This document shows, piece after piece, positions 45,387 through 54,810 of a stretch of 64,000 nucleotides of DNA. The notes beneath the pieces are model-generated. The model saw nothing but the letters and a program-made list of their open reading frames with translations. It ran no database searches and was not told the origin of the DNA. The position numbers and the translations under genes were made by a program. Numbering within the stretch: position 1 is the first letter of the stretch; every line of letters begins with the position of its first letter. Source of the stretch: Bradyrhizobium sp. AUGA SZCCT0158 (GTDB lineage Bacteria; Pseudomonadota; Alphaproteobacteria; Rhizobiales; Xanthobacteraceae); contig NZ_JAFCME010000009.1 of NCBI RefSeq assembly GCF_018130065.1, forward strand, positions 62,001 to 126,000, in the 5' to 3' direction.

Positions 45387-47099
45387 ATGGCGCCCGCGCC
45401 AAACCCAGGTTCCTCTGCCACCGCTGCGGTTACCGCCGGCATTGCCGCGATCGGCATTTGGCGGCTGTCGGCCGTCGCCGCACCGCATATGGCCGCGCTG
45501 GCGATCATGCTGCAGACAGAGGCCGATTTCGGCTCGCGCCTGTGCTTCGCACTGTCCTGGGGCATCCTGAACTTGCTGTTCATCGCCCTGCTGCGCCGGC
45601 CCGCGCTGTCGGGCGCGCTGTCGCTGACTCTGGTGGTGGTGCTGGTGCTGCTGTCGCGCCTCAAGCACGACGTGGTGCAAATGACCGCGAACTTCGTCGA
45701 TCTGATGGTGATCGATCGCGACAGTGCGGCATTCCTGTTTACGATCTTTCCGAACCTGCGCTGGTCGGTGATCTCGGCGGGCCTTGTGACGATCCCGCTG
45801 ATGTATGCGCTGTGGTGGCTCGATCCGTTCCGGATTCGCCGGTTGCCGGCGCTGGCGGGAATGCTCGCCTGCCTTGCCGCGCTCACCGGATACGCCTTTG
45901 CCTGGCCGGACGATGCCTGGCGCGGCTACTATCCCGACGGCTATCTGTCCAAATTCGCCCGTTCCGGAGTTACCGCGGTCTCGGATTTCGTCAACTACGG
46001 CTTCATGGAGTCCGATGCCGTCGCCGCCGGTCGCCTCAAGCTGCCGCTGGTGGATTCATGCGCCCCGGCGGGGCGGCGGCCGCACATCATCATGGTCCAT
46101 GATGAGTCGAGCTTCGACATTCGCCAGGCACAGGGCGTCAAGGTTCCGGCGGGCTACGGCAGCCATTTCGACTCCTTCGACGGCAAGGCGCGCAAGTTTG
46201 TGGCCGAAAGCAGCGGCGGGGCGAGCTGGTTCACCGAATACAATGTGCTGGCCGGGCTTTCGTCGCGCTCGTTCGGCCGCTTTTCCTACTTCGTGACCCG
46301 CATCGCAGCGGGTCGCGTCGAGCGCGGCTTGCCGCTGGCGCTGCGCCGCTGCGGTTATAGCACGACCTCGCTCTATCCCGCCCACGGCGCGTTCATGAGC
46401 GCCCGCGGCTTCCACACCACCACCGGCATCCAGAAATTCTACGATGCACGCGATCTCGGCGCCAAGGGCATCGAGCCCGACAGCTTCTTCTATGACAAGG
46501 CGCTGAACCTGCTGTCGCAGAACGCAGCATTGAACCCGCAGTTCATTTTCGTCTATCTCGCCGCCAATCATTTCCCATGGGAGACGCCGTTTCGTGCGGA
46601 CCTGACGCCATCCTGGTCGAAGCCCGGCAACGCGCCCGCGGTCGATGAATATGTGCGGCGGCAGACCATGAGCGCCAACGACTATTCGGCGTTCGTCGCC
46701 GGCTTGAAGAAGAAATTCCCGGCGCAGCCATTCCTGATCGTGCGCTATGGCGACCATCAGCCCGAATTCTCGTCGCACGTTCTCGATCCCGGGATTGACG
46801 AGACCGCCGCCGGCAAGAAATTCGAGAGTTACGATCCACGCTATTTCACCACCTATTATGCGATCGATGCCATCAACTTCGAACCGGTCAAGAGCCCTGC
46901 GGTGATGGAGACCGTCGACGCGGCCTATCTGCCGCTGGTGGTCCAGGAGGCCGCCGGCATCCCGCTCGATCCCTCCTTTTCGGAGCAGAAGAGCATCATG
47001 CTGCGCTGCAAGGGCGTGTTCTATGCTTGCAAGGGCGGCGCGGAAGCCCGACGCTTCAACCGGCTCCTGATCGACGCCGGTTACGTGAAAAACCTCTAG
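45387..47099 (+). CDS. Sulfatase/LTA-synthase-like membrane enzyme (first of tandem pair)
   Basis: This 570-residue protein has about five N-terminal membrane segments (residues 12-172), then a periplasmic alkaline-phosphatase-superfamily domain. The metal/nucleophile motif is RPHIIMVHDESSFDI (231-245), followed by LAANHFPW and RYGDHQPE, the usual late metal-binding His/Asp block. Relatives transfer phosphoglycerol or phosphoethanolamine to glycans or lipids, or hydrolyse such esters; the exact reaction is unknown. No strong ribosome site precedes ATG 45387. A paralogue follows 17 bases after the stop. Confidence 0.85.
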   Translation: MAPAPNPGSSATAAVTAGIAAIGIWRLSAVAAPHMAALAIMLQTEADFGSRLCFALSWGILNLLFIALLRRPALSGALSLTLVVVLVLLSRLKHDVVQMTANFVDLMVIDRDSAAFLFTIFPNLRWSVISAGLVTIPLMYALWWLDPFRIRRLPALAGMLACLAALTGYAFAWPDDAWRGYYPDGYLSKFARSGVTAVSDFVNYGFMESDAVAAGRLKLPLVDSCAPAGRRPHIIMVHDESSFDIRQAQGVKVPAGYGSHFDSFDGKARKFVAESSGGASWFTEYNVLAGLSSRSFGRFSYFVTRIAAGRVERGLPLALRRCGYSTTSLYPAHGAFMSARGFHTTTGIQKFYDARDLGAKGIEPDSFFYDKALNLLSQNAALNPQFIFVYLAANHFPWETPFRADLTPSWSKPGNAPAVDEYVRRQTMSANDYSAFVAGLKKKFPAQPFLIVRYGDHQPEFSSHVLDPGIDETAAGKKFESYDPRYFTTYYAIDAINFEPVKSPAVMETVDAAYLPLVVQEAAGIPLDPSFSEQKSIMLRCKGVFYACKGGAEARRFNRLLIDAGYVKNL

Positions 47100-47116
47100 C
47101 AACAAGGGAGGGCAGC

Positions 47117-48868
47117 ATTCCAGCCTCCGCCAAACCTGCAGCAAGCCGGACCGGCGATACGGCATCGCGCGGGGTCTGGTTCTATGCCGGCGTCGGCGTG
47201 GTGGCCGCGTTGCATCTGGCGGCCCTGGCTGTCCTGTTCAGCACGGAATACGGATTCGTTGGGATCACGCTCGCGCTGCTGGCGTGGGTTTTTGTGAATT
47301 GCCTGTTGCTGCTGGTGCTGCGGCGGCCCGGCGTCGCCGCGGCGCTGGCGCTGGTTTTGGTGGTGCTGCTGATCGTGCTGTCGCGCTTCAAGTTCGACAT
47401 TCTGCAGCTATCTCTGACCTTCCTCGATTTCCTGATCGTCGATCGCGATACGCTTTCGTTCCTGCTCTCGGTGTTTCCACAGCTGCGGACGCAGCTGATC
47501 GTGGCGGCGGTGATTGCCGTTCCACTGCTGTGGGCGATCTGGCGCGCCGATCCGCTTCGTGCAGCTCGCGGCCCGGTGCTGGCGGTTCTTGCCGCCACGA
47601 CCGTGTCGATGTCGGCGATATCGGTCGCTGCGCCCGAGCAGCCCTGGGAGCCGTTCCAGGGCATCAATCATATTTCCAACCTCGCGCGCTCGGGCGTGGT
47701 CGCGGTGTCGCGGCTGGCCTCGACCGGATGGATCGAGGCCGATCCGCCGGCGAGCGGTTCGCTTGGCCTGGCCCCGGGAGCGCACGCCACAGCCCGGCCG
47801 GCGCTGCCGCCAGACGAAAAATGCGATACCACTGCCAAGCGCCCGCACATCATCATGCTGCTCGACGAGTCGAGTTTCGACATCACCGCAGCACCCGGCG
47901 TCAAGGTTCCGCCAGGCTATTCCGACTACTTCAAGTCCGCTGACGGCAAGCGACGGACCATGATCGCGGAGGCGACGGGCGGCCCGACCTGGTACACCGA
48001 GTTCAATGTGCTGACCGGCATGTCGGCGAAATCGTTCGGCGATCTGAAGTTCTACGTCACGAGGATCACCGCGAACCGCATCGAGCGTGGCCTGCCGCAA
48101 GCGCTGCAGCGCTGCGGTTACAAGACCGTCTCGCTCTATCCGACCTATGGCGACTTCCTCAGCGCGCGGGCGTTCCAGAAGGGTGTCGGCGTCGAGCGCT
48201 TTATCGACATGGCCGACATGGGCGTCGATGAGGACATGCAGCCCGACAAGTTCTACTTCGATCAGGCCTTGAAGGCGTTTGCTGACGAGCAAGCGTCGCA
48301 GTCGCCGGTCTTCATGTTCGTGTATCTCACGGCCAATCATTTTCCCTGGACCAGCGTCTACCGGCCCGATCTGACGCCGGACTGGAAGCCGCCGGGAAAT
48401 ACGCCGGAGATCGACGAGTATATTCGCCGCCAGAGCATGACGGCAAAGGACTACCGCGATTTCACCGAACGGCTGGCGCGCGACTATCCGGACCAGTCGT
48501 TCCTGGTGCTGCGCTTCGGCGATCATCAACCGGCAATCTCGCAGAAACTGCTCGAGCCCGGCATCGACCGGAAACTGCTGGGGCAACGTCTGATGAGCGC
48601 GGATCCGCGCTACTTCTCGACCTACTATGCGCTGGATGGAATCAACTTCCAGCCGCCGGATCTGTCGTCGGCCCTCGCAACCCTCGATGCCGCCTACATT
48701 CCGCTCGTCATCCAGGACGCGGCCGGCGTTCCGCTCGATCCGTCGTTCAGGGAGCAGAAGAGCATCATGCTGCGCTGCAAGGGCGTGTTCTACGCCTGCA
48801 AGGACGGCGCCGAAGCCAGGCGCTTCAACCGCCTCCTGATCGACGCCGGCCTGGTGCGGGGGCTGTAA
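47117..48868 (+). CDS. Sulfatase/LTA-synthase-like membrane enzyme (second of pair, ATT start)
   Basis: This protein of about 583 residues has the same architecture as its neighbour: five membrane segments (about 15-175), then RPHIIMLLDESSFDI, LTANHFPW and RFGDHQPA. In frame there is no ATG, GTG or TTG between the stop of the first gene and the first membrane segment. ATT at 47117 has GGGAGG 4-5 bases upstream, exactly where a start codon belongs. The alternatives are TTG 47027, deep inside the first gene, or a GTG within the first membrane segment. A tandem duplicate; the C-terminal 30 codons are almost identical in DNA. Confidence 0.83.
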   Translation: MPASAKPAASRTGDTASRGVWFYAGVGVVAALHLAALAVLFSTEYGFVGITLALLAWVFVNCLLLLVLRRPGVAAALALVLVVLLIVLSRFKFDILQLSLTFLDFLIVDRDTLSFLLSVFPQLRTQLIVAAVIAVPLLWAIWRADPLRAARGPVLAVLAATTVSMSAISVAAPEQPWEPFQGINHISNLARSGVVAVSRLASTGWIEADPPASGSLGLAPGAHATARPALPPDEKCDTTAKRPHIIMLLDESSFDITAAPGVKVPPGYSDYFKSADGKRRTMIAEATGGPTWYTEFNVLTGMSAKSFGDLKFYVTRITANRIERGLPQALQRCGYKTVSLYPTYGDFLSARAFQKGVGVERFIDMADMGVDEDMQPDKFYFDQALKAFADEQASQSPVFMFVYLTANHFPWTSVYRPDLTPDWKPPGNTPEIDEYIRRQSMTAKDYRDFTERLARDYPDQSFLVLRFGDHQPAISQKLLEPGIDRKLLGQRLMSADPRYFSTYYALDGINFQPPDLSSALATLDAAYIPLVIQDAAGVPLDPSFREQKSIMLRCKGVFYACKDGAEARRFNRLLIDAGLVRGL

Positions 48869-48876
48869 TCTGAACG

Positions 48877-49015
48877 CTCCGTGTCCCGGACGCGGTGCAG
48901 CGTTCTTTACGCTGCTCCGCAGAGCCGGGACCCATGGCGATAGGCGCGATTAGAATGTGGGCCCCGGCTCTGCAGCGCACCGCAAGCGCGCTGCGCTGCG
49001 TCCGGGGGCACGGAG
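48877..49015. repeat. Palindromic repeat (CTCCGTG ... CACGGAG)
   Basis: The outer arms CTCCGTG (48877-48883) and CACGGAG (49009-49015) continue inward as TCCCGGACGCGGTGCAGCG against CGCTGCGTCCGGGGG. There is an inner hairpin around GCAGAGCCGGG / CCCGGCTCTGC. It fills the gap between convergent genes. Confidence 0.75.
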
Positions 49016-49052
49016 ACCCTGGCGAAACTTCTCACGTTCGTGGCAGCGCTGT

Positions 49053-49985
49053 TCATTTCTTCTTCACGGCGGCAAGGATCCGGTCGGCTTCCACGCGCCA
49101 GTCGGCGCTCCGGGCAAACGCGTCCGTGCCTTTCGCGCCGAACAGGCCTTCGTCGGCGAGATCGGCGATAAAGGCCTGGCGTTCCGCGGTGCCTTCCGCC
49201 GACCATGGCGTGAGCCCGGCCTCGCGCACGGTTTCAGCCACCTCGCGAACCTCCTCGCTTCGGCGGCGGCCATGCTCGATCACGCGCTGGAAGAAATAGG
49301 CGCCCTGTTTTTCCCAGTCGATGCCGGGAAAGGTCTCTGTGAGCGACGCCAGCACCGCGTCCTCGACGCCATAGGCGCGCGCGGTGGTAAAACTCTCGAT
49401 CACCATCGCTTCCAGGCCCTTGATCATCACGCTGCGGCACATCTTGACCGCCGAAGCGACGCCCAATTCCCGGCTTGCCACCTTGGCGTCGAAGCCGAGT
49501 TGCACCAGCAACGGCGCGAGCGCCTCGGCACCGGCGCCGCCGAGCAGCAAGGGCACCTTGATGCGGTACGGCGGGATCGAGGTCATCACGGCGCCTTCGA
49601 CATAGCGGCCGCCCTTGCCGTCGATCAGGCCGGCGGCGCGCTGCTTGGCGCCCGGCGATGCCGAATTGAAATCGAGGAACCAGACGTCCTGCCTCACGGC
49701 CGGCGCGCAAGCCTGTGCGACCGGGACAGCCTGGCTCGCGGTGACGGCGGAAACGATGAAATCGGCAGTCGCGGCGAGATCGGCATGGGAGGCCGCAAGC
49801 GCGACGCCATGCGCGAAAGCATGATCGCGCAAGGCGGAGCCTGTCTGATCGCTGCGCAGCTTGATATCGTAGGCCGCGACCTTCACGTCCTGTTTGCGCA
49901 GGTCCTCGGCGAGAATGCGACCCACCTCGCCATAGCCGACGAGGCCTACGTTCCACTGTCTTGGGTCGGTCGATACAACGGTCAT
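49053..49985 (-). CDS. NAD(P)-dependent dehydrogenase with DUF1932-type C-terminus
   Basis: This 310-residue protein has an N-terminal Rossmann motif (GLVGYGEVGRI) of the 6-phosphogluconate/hydroxyisobutyrate dehydrogenase superfamily and a helical C-terminal domain (SRELGVASAVKMCRSVMIKGLEAMV) of the DUF1932 type. The conserved K in the AVKMCRS helix is the likely catalytic residue. ATG 49985 is preferred because AGGAG lies 9 bases upstream; ATG 49994 would overlap that site. It is last in a minus-strand run behind an ABC transporter and a hydrolase. Confidence 0.85.
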   Translation of the reverse strand: MTVVSTDPRQWNVGLVGYGEVGRILAEDLRKQDVKVAAYDIKLRSDQTGSALRDHAFAHGVALAASHADLAATADFIVSAVTASQAVPVAQACAPAVRQDVWFLDFNSASPGAKQRAAGLIDGKGGRYVEGAVMTSIPPYRIKVPLLLGGAGAEALAPLLVQLGFDAKVASRELGVASAVKMCRSVMIKGLEAMVIESFTTARAYGVEDAVLASLTETFPGIDWEKQGAYFFQRVIEHGRRRSEEVREVAETVREAGLTPWSAEGTAERQAFIADLADEGLFGAKGTDAFARSADWRVEADRILAAVKKK

Positions 49986-50002
49986 TTGAGACATTCTCCT
50001 GA

Positions 50003-50932
50003 CTAAGGCTTCAATACGGCTGCAAAGAACGCAATCGCGCGCGCGATCGCGTCGCGGGTCGCGGACGCATTGGCGGCGTCGCTCTGGCGCGAGGGACTGG
50101 GATCGTCGAAACCATGCGCCGCATCGGGATAGAGCTGGAACTGGATGTCGCCGCCGATCGCGCGGCTCTTGGCGACGAAATCGGCGCAGCGCCGCGGCGA
50201 GACTTCCTCATCGGCCGATCCATGCAACACGCGCACCGGCGCGTAGGGTTTGATGCCGTCGGCGAACTGCCCTTTCAGGCCGCAGCCGGGGTAGAATGCC
50301 AGGGCGGCCCGGAAGCCGGTTGCGGGCGTCGGCGCTGTGATACCCGGCGCGGATGCTGACATCGTGGCGAGTGTGGCGCTGCCGCCGTTGGACCAGCCCT
50401 GCAGCGCGACCCGATCGGCGATCACATCGTTGCGTGTCCGCAGGTAAGCCAGTGCGCCATAGGCGTCGAGCGGGCGAATGGTGATTTCATTCAATTCATC
50501 CGGCCGGGAATCGTAGCTGAAACGGGGAAAACCGGTTGGATAGCCGCGAGGACCAAAACCATCGACCAGGATGGAGAGATAGCCTTGCCGGGCCCAGATG
50601 TGTCCCCATTGCTGGTTGCGTTTGGAAAGCGTCGAGGCGTCGTATTTGCCGTTGGCGGCCGAGGAATAGACGCCGGTGCGGCCATGCATCATCACCACCG
50701 CCGGCATGCGCGCCGCATGCGACCCTTCCGGCCTGAAGACATAACCAACCAGCGTCGTCCGCCCGTCGGCGCTAGCAAAGGTGACGCGCGCGGGTAGGGA
50801 TGCTGCGGTGGCAACGGTCGTTCCGGATATCAGTACCGACATCGCAGCGATACCCACGGCAGGCAGTACGAGCGAGCGCGAAAAATTCAAGTCGCGGTTC
50901 CATGTGAGCCGGAACACCTTAGCGCAGGTCAC
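50003..50932 (-). CDS. Secreted dienelactone hydrolase-like alpha/beta hydrolase
   Basis: This protein of about 309 residues has a signal peptide-like N-terminus (LVLPAVGIAAMSVLISG, cleavage near ATAA). The alpha/beta hydrolase triad is visible: nucleophile elbow GWSNGGS, acid in HGSADEEVSP and His in DAAHGFDD. GTG at 50932 directly follows the stop of the ABC permease-receptor gene; GTG 50917 is an alternative start. Substrate unknown. Position in one unit with an osmoprotectant-type transporter suggests processing of an imported ester or lactone (inference). Confidence 0.85.
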   Translation of the reverse strand: MTCAKVFRLTWNRDLNFSRSLVLPAVGIAAMSVLISGTTVATAASLPARVTFASADGRTTLVGYVFRPEGSHAARMPAVVMMHGRTGVYSSAANGKYDASTLSKRNQQWGHIWARQGYLSILVDGFGPRGYPTGFPRFSYDSRPDELNEITIRPLDAYGALAYLRTRNDVIADRVALQGWSNGGSATLATMSASAPGITAPTPATGFRAALAFYPGCGLKGQFADGIKPYAPVRVLHGSADEEVSPRRCADFVAKSRAIGGDIQFQLYPDAAHGFDDPSPSRQSDAANASATRDAIARAIAFFAAVLKP

Positions 50933-52492
50933 CTATTTCGTCCCGATCTTCTCCCACAGCCACTTCGCCACCGCATCGGGCGATGAAGTCGCGTCGTTGC
51001 CCGAGGCGCGCAGATTGGCCTCGCGCATCACGGCGATATCGATCTTGCCGAGCAGCGGCTGCAGCGCTGCCCGCAACGCCGCATCGCCGACGCGCTTGGG
51101 GGCAAGCAGCACCATCGCATCATAAGGCGGGATCGCGTGCCTGGGATCGGCGAGCACCACCAGATCGTATTTCGCGATCAGTCCGTCGCTGGTGTAACCC
51201 GCGATTACATCGACTTCGCCGGAAGCTGCCGCCGCATACATGAAGTCCGGCTGCATCTGCCGCTGCGCGCGGAACGACAGCCCATAGGCCTTTTTCAGCC
51301 CGGCCCATTCCGGCCTTGAAAAGAACTCGTAGTCCGCGGCCATCGACATTCCGGCCGCGTGCGGCGCCAGATCGGCGATGCTGCGGATGCCGAGTTGCTC
51401 GGCCCGCTTGCGCGGCATCACCAGCGCATAGGCGTTCTCAAAACCGAGTTCGCCGAGCAGCGTGATGTTCTGCTTGGCGAGCATGGTCTTTAGCTCGTCG
51501 AGCACCTCCTGGCGCGGCCTGATATCGCTGCGCTGGAACTGATTGGCCCACAGCGTGCCGGAATAATCGACATAGAGGTCGATATCGTTGGCGGCCAGCG
51601 CCCCGAAGATCACGTTCGAGCCGAGGCCTTCGCGCGAACTGGCGGAGAGACCGGCGGCCCTCAGCCGCTGCGCCATCAGCGCCGACAGAACATACTGTTC
51701 GGCAAAGGTCTTGGCGCCGATGACATAGTTGGTTTGCGAGCGCGTCATGGCGGGCACCAGCGTCGCCGCGACCAGCACCGCGATGCCGGCGCCGCCAAGC
51801 ATGGCGCGCACGCGGCTCCGGTTGCGCAAGCCGTTCTCGATCAGCGCCAGCAATTGATCGACGGTCAGCGCGAGCACTGCGGCCGACAGGCAGCCGAACA
51901 GCACGAACACCCAGTTCTGGGTCTGCAACCCCGCGAAGATGTAGTTGCCGAGGCTGGTCTGGCCGATCGGCGTCGACAGCGTCGCGGTGCCGATCACCCA
52001 GACCGCCGCGGTGCGGATGCCCGCCATCATGACCGGCAATGCCAGCGGCAGTTCCACCGTGAACAGCGACTGCCGCGGCGTCATGCCGACGCCCTGTGCG
52101 GCTTCGAGGATCGCGGCATCGACGCCCTGCAGGCCGGTGATGGTGTTGCGCAGCACCGGCAGCATCGAATACAGCGCCAGCGCCAGCACGGCGGGGAGGA
52201 AGCCGAAGGCGGAAAATCCAAATCCGAACCACGACAGCGACACCGCCGCGAGCGCCAGCAGCAACGGATAGAACAGCGCCAGCAGCGCCAGCCCCGGCAC
52301 GGTCTGCACGATGCTGGCAAGCCCGAGCAGCGCGCCGCGCAGTGCTCGACGATTGCGTGCCGCAATCGCGAGGGGCAGGCTGACCGCGAGCCCCAACGCC
52401 AGCGCGGTCAAGCTGACGCGGACATGGTTGCCGAGATAATCGGGCAGATGCCCGAGCGCCTCGCTCCAGCGCGGATCGGCGAACAGGTTCAT
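50933..52492 (-). CDS. ABC transporter permease fused to substrate-binding domain (osmoprotectant type)
   Basis: This 519-residue protein is a fusion. Residues 1-215 form a binding-protein-dependent permease with six membrane segments (EAA-like loop GVDAAILEAAQGVGMTPRQ), and residues 245-519 an OpuAC-type receptor (YVIGAKTFAEQYVLSALMAQ, NDIDLYVDYSGTLW). Glycine betaine/choline-type systems with this fusion exist. ATG 52492 overlaps the ATPase stop by 4 bases. The tethered receptor would need no free periplasmic binding protein. Confidence 0.92.
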   Translation of the reverse strand: MNLFADPRWSEALGHLPDYLGNHVRVSLTALALGLAVSLPLAIAARNRRALRGALLGLASIVQTVPGLALLALFYPLLLALAAVSLSWFGFGFSAFGFLPAVLALALYSMLPVLRNTITGLQGVDAAILEAAQGVGMTPRQSLFTVELPLALPVMMAGIRTAAVWVIGTATLSTPIGQTSLGNYIFAGLQTQNWVFVLFGCLSAAVLALTVDQLLALIENGLRNRSRVRAMLGGAGIAVLVAATLVPAMTRSQTNYVIGAKTFAEQYVLSALMAQRLRAAGLSASSREGLGSNVIFGALAANDIDLYVDYSGTLWANQFQRSDIRPRQEVLDELKTMLAKQNITLLGELGFENAYALVMPRKRAEQLGIRSIADLAPHAAGMSMAADYEFFSRPEWAGLKKAYGLSFRAQRQMQPDFMYAAAASGEVDVIAGYTSDGLIAKYDLVVLADPRHAIPPYDAMVLLAPKRVGDAALRAALQPLLGKIDIAVMREANLRASGNDATSSPDAVAKWLWEKIGTK

Positions 52493-53289
52493 GCCGCGCC
52501 ATCCCGCGGCAGCAGCGCGCCGAGCCGTTCCGCCTGCCGCCGCGGCGTGCGCAGCAACTCGCCGACGTAAGCGTCGCCGCTATCAGAGAGTTCGGCGGGC
52601 GTGCCTTGGGCCAGAAGCCGTCCGCCGCGCATGATAGCGATGCGGTCGGCGAGCAGAATGGCCTCGGTCATGTCATGGGTGATCATGACCGTGGTCAGCC
52701 CGAGCCTGCGGTGCAATTCGCGATAATCGTCGCCGAGCGCGTCCCGGGTGAGGGGATCGAGCGCGCCGAACGGTTCGTCCATCAGCACGATGCGCGGTTT
52801 CGCCGCAAGGGCCCGCGCCACGCCGACGCGCTGGCGCTGGCCGCCGGACAATTCATGCGGCAGCCGGTCGCGATGCTGCGCGCGGTCGAGCCGCACCAGA
52901 TCGACCAATTCGTCGACCCGCGCCGCGATTTCGTCCGCAGGCCAGCCGAGCAGCTTTGGCGTGATGCCGATATTGCCGGCGACGGATAGATGCGGAAACA
53001 GTCCGCCGCTCTGGAACACGTAGCCGATCCGCCGGCGCAGACCGATCGGGTCGAGATTGCGGACGTCTTGGCCTTCCACCGTGATGTGGCCCTCTTCGGC
53101 GTCGATCAGCCGGTTGGCCAGCCGCAGCAGCGTGGTCTTGCCTGACCCGGAGCCGCCGACAACGGCGAGGAACTCACCCTCGGCGACATCGAGCGAGACG
53201 TCGTCGACCGCCACCACGCGGCCCGCGCCCCGGCCACCGTCGAAGGTCTTGCCGACATGGGCGTAGGAGATGAGGGACGCGGCGGGCAT
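52489..53289 (-). CDS. ABC transporter ATPase (osmoprotectant/ProV-OpuCA type)
   Basis: This 266-residue ATPase has Walker A GGSGSGKTT, signature LSGGQRQRVGVARALA and Walker B IVLMDEPFGALD. It lacks CBS domains. The start at 53289 is where homology begins; the frame is open to 53391. It is translationally coupled to the permease-receptor fusion and is the first gene of a four-gene minus-strand run. Confidence 0.93.
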   Translation of the reverse strand: MPAASLISYAHVGKTFDGGRGAGRVVAVDDVSLDVAEGEFLAVVGGSGSGKTTLLRLANRLIDAEEGHITVEGQDVRNLDPIGLRRRIGYVFQSGGLFPHLSVAGNIGITPKLLGWPADEIAARVDELVDLVRLDRAQHRDRLPHELSGGQRQRVGVARALAAKPRIVLMDEPFGALDPLTRDALGDDYRELHRRLGLTTVMITHDMTEAILLADRIAIMRGGRLLAQGTPAELSDSGDAYVGELLRTPRRQAERLGALLPRDGAA

Positions 53290-53431
53290 TCGGCGTGGGT
53301 TCTCTGCAAGGGAAACGGCGCTAGCCGAACAATCGGCCAATCGTGAGCCGGGTGCCAACCTTTTTCTGCCGCCGGCACGCGGTAACGCCATTCGATGGCC
53401 CGTCGGCCGGCAGGCCCGTGAGGTGACGCGG

Positions 53432-54571
53432 TCAGTCCTTCGGGATCATCGCCGAGGCCATAAACGCTGCGACGGCAGCGGAATATTCCGCCAGTCCCTC
53501 ATGACTGAAATGCATATCGTTACCTCCCCAATAGAAGCGGTCGGGGCGCGATCCGGACCGCTTCTTCAGTGCGTCGGTGGCATTGAAGAAAAGAAAGCTG
53601 TTGGCGACGCAAATCTTTTGTACCGAAGAGCTGACGAGATTGTTCCACAGGCGGCCCTTGGCGTCGGGTCTGAGGTGCTGGAGATGCGGATGAGAGATGA
53701 ACAGCACGCGGCTGCCGTCCCCAGTGTAATCCTTCAGCACCTCAGCCAGCTCCTGCAGATTGGTCCTGAAACTTGCGAGCGGCGCTGCATATTTTCGTTC
53801 GAGATCGCTGTCCTGGTCCTGGGAATAGGAAAACAGGGTGAAGTCCGATCGGTTCTTCTCGACCACCGCCGGCATATGGACAAAGGAATGCCAAAGCCTC
53901 GCCGCAAACCGCATCAGGTACAAGGGATGCTTGCGGGCCTCCATCAGGCCGACACTGCATTCGCGTCCAATGGGTGAAGCCTTGACGCCGACATTTTGTC
54001 CGCGTTCGTTGCGGACAATCAGTCCGCGGTACCGGGCGAAGTCGTCGTACAGATCGGTTTCGTCCACGTCGACCACGATATAATCGGGACGCAGCACCGG
54101 CAGCAGCTTCTTGGCCTGCGGCACGAAGATGGCCGGGGAATACGAAGTATATCCGGCATTGTAAGTCTTCAGGCAGGTACCGCGCTCTGTCTTGAAGTAT
54201 TTTGCAACGTGATACGGCAGCGTGTTCTTGTCGTCGTAGCCTTCCATAAAGGAATCGCCGAGGAACAGGACCGAAACCGGGTTTTCGCACTCGGCCTGCT
54301 GTGCCGTATCGGCGGTGATCCGGATGCCGTTCGCGTCAAACGATCGCTTGTAGCTGAAGCCGGTCGAGTCGCCGTAGATGCACAGATTCTGGTCTTGCGG
54401 TGTGGGCTGATGGTTCACCACGTCGGATTGCCAGTTCAAATTGACGCTGGCCATTTCGAGATCGTACAGGGGACCGAAATATTGCTGCAGCCGAAACCCA
54501 ATCTCAAAGATCACGGCCCACGTGATGACCAGCAGTAGCGCCGATCCGACGAGGTGAAACCCCCGCTTCAT
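53432..54571 (-). CDS. SGNH/GDSL-hydrolase-like membrane-anchored protein
   Basis: This 379-residue protein has an N-terminal membrane anchor (about 8-27), then an SGNH-type domain. Block I is LFLGDSFMEGYDD (nucleophile Ser), the middle has VVDVDETDLYDD, and block V is NDMHFSHEG giving the catalytic D and H. Such proteins are esterases or O-acetyl transfer/removal factors for envelope polysaccharides. GGAGA lies 6 bases upstream of the ATG. It is monocistronic; its upstream 239 bases contain no other supported feature. Confidence 0.8.
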   Translation of the reverse strand: MKRGFHLVGSALLLVITWAVIFEIGFRLQQYFGPLYDLEMASVNLNWQSDVVNHQPTPQDQNLCIYGDSTGFSYKRSFDANGIRITADTAQQAECENPVSVLFLGDSFMEGYDDKNTLPYHVAKYFKTERGTCLKTYNAGYTSYSPAIFVPQAKKLLPVLRPDYIVVDVDETDLYDDFARYRGLIVRNERGQNVGVKASPIGRECSVGLMEARKHPLYLMRFAARLWHSFVHMPAVVEKNRSDFTLFSYSQDQDSDLERKYAAPLASFRTNLQELAEVLKDYTGDGSRVLFISHPHLQHLRPDAKGRLWNNLVSSSVQKICVANSFLFFNATDALKKRSGSRPDRFYWGGNDMHFSHEGLAEYSAAVAAFMASAMIPKD

Positions 54572-54810
54572 TGAACGTCTCCGGTATGAATTCCGAACAG
54601 ATCAGTAGATACCCAAATTCGTTGCATGGCGATGGGTCTGTCGATTGGTGCTCACCAAAGCAGACCGGTCAAGCCGGCAAAACGGGTCGTGATCGGGGTG
54701 GCGGCCCGGCCTCTAGCAATGGCAATAAGCTCCATTACCACGTTGCGGTACCGCGTTGAACTTATCGTTCGTAACCGCTAAGGCATGACCCAAATTGGGG
54801 AGGGGACGGA

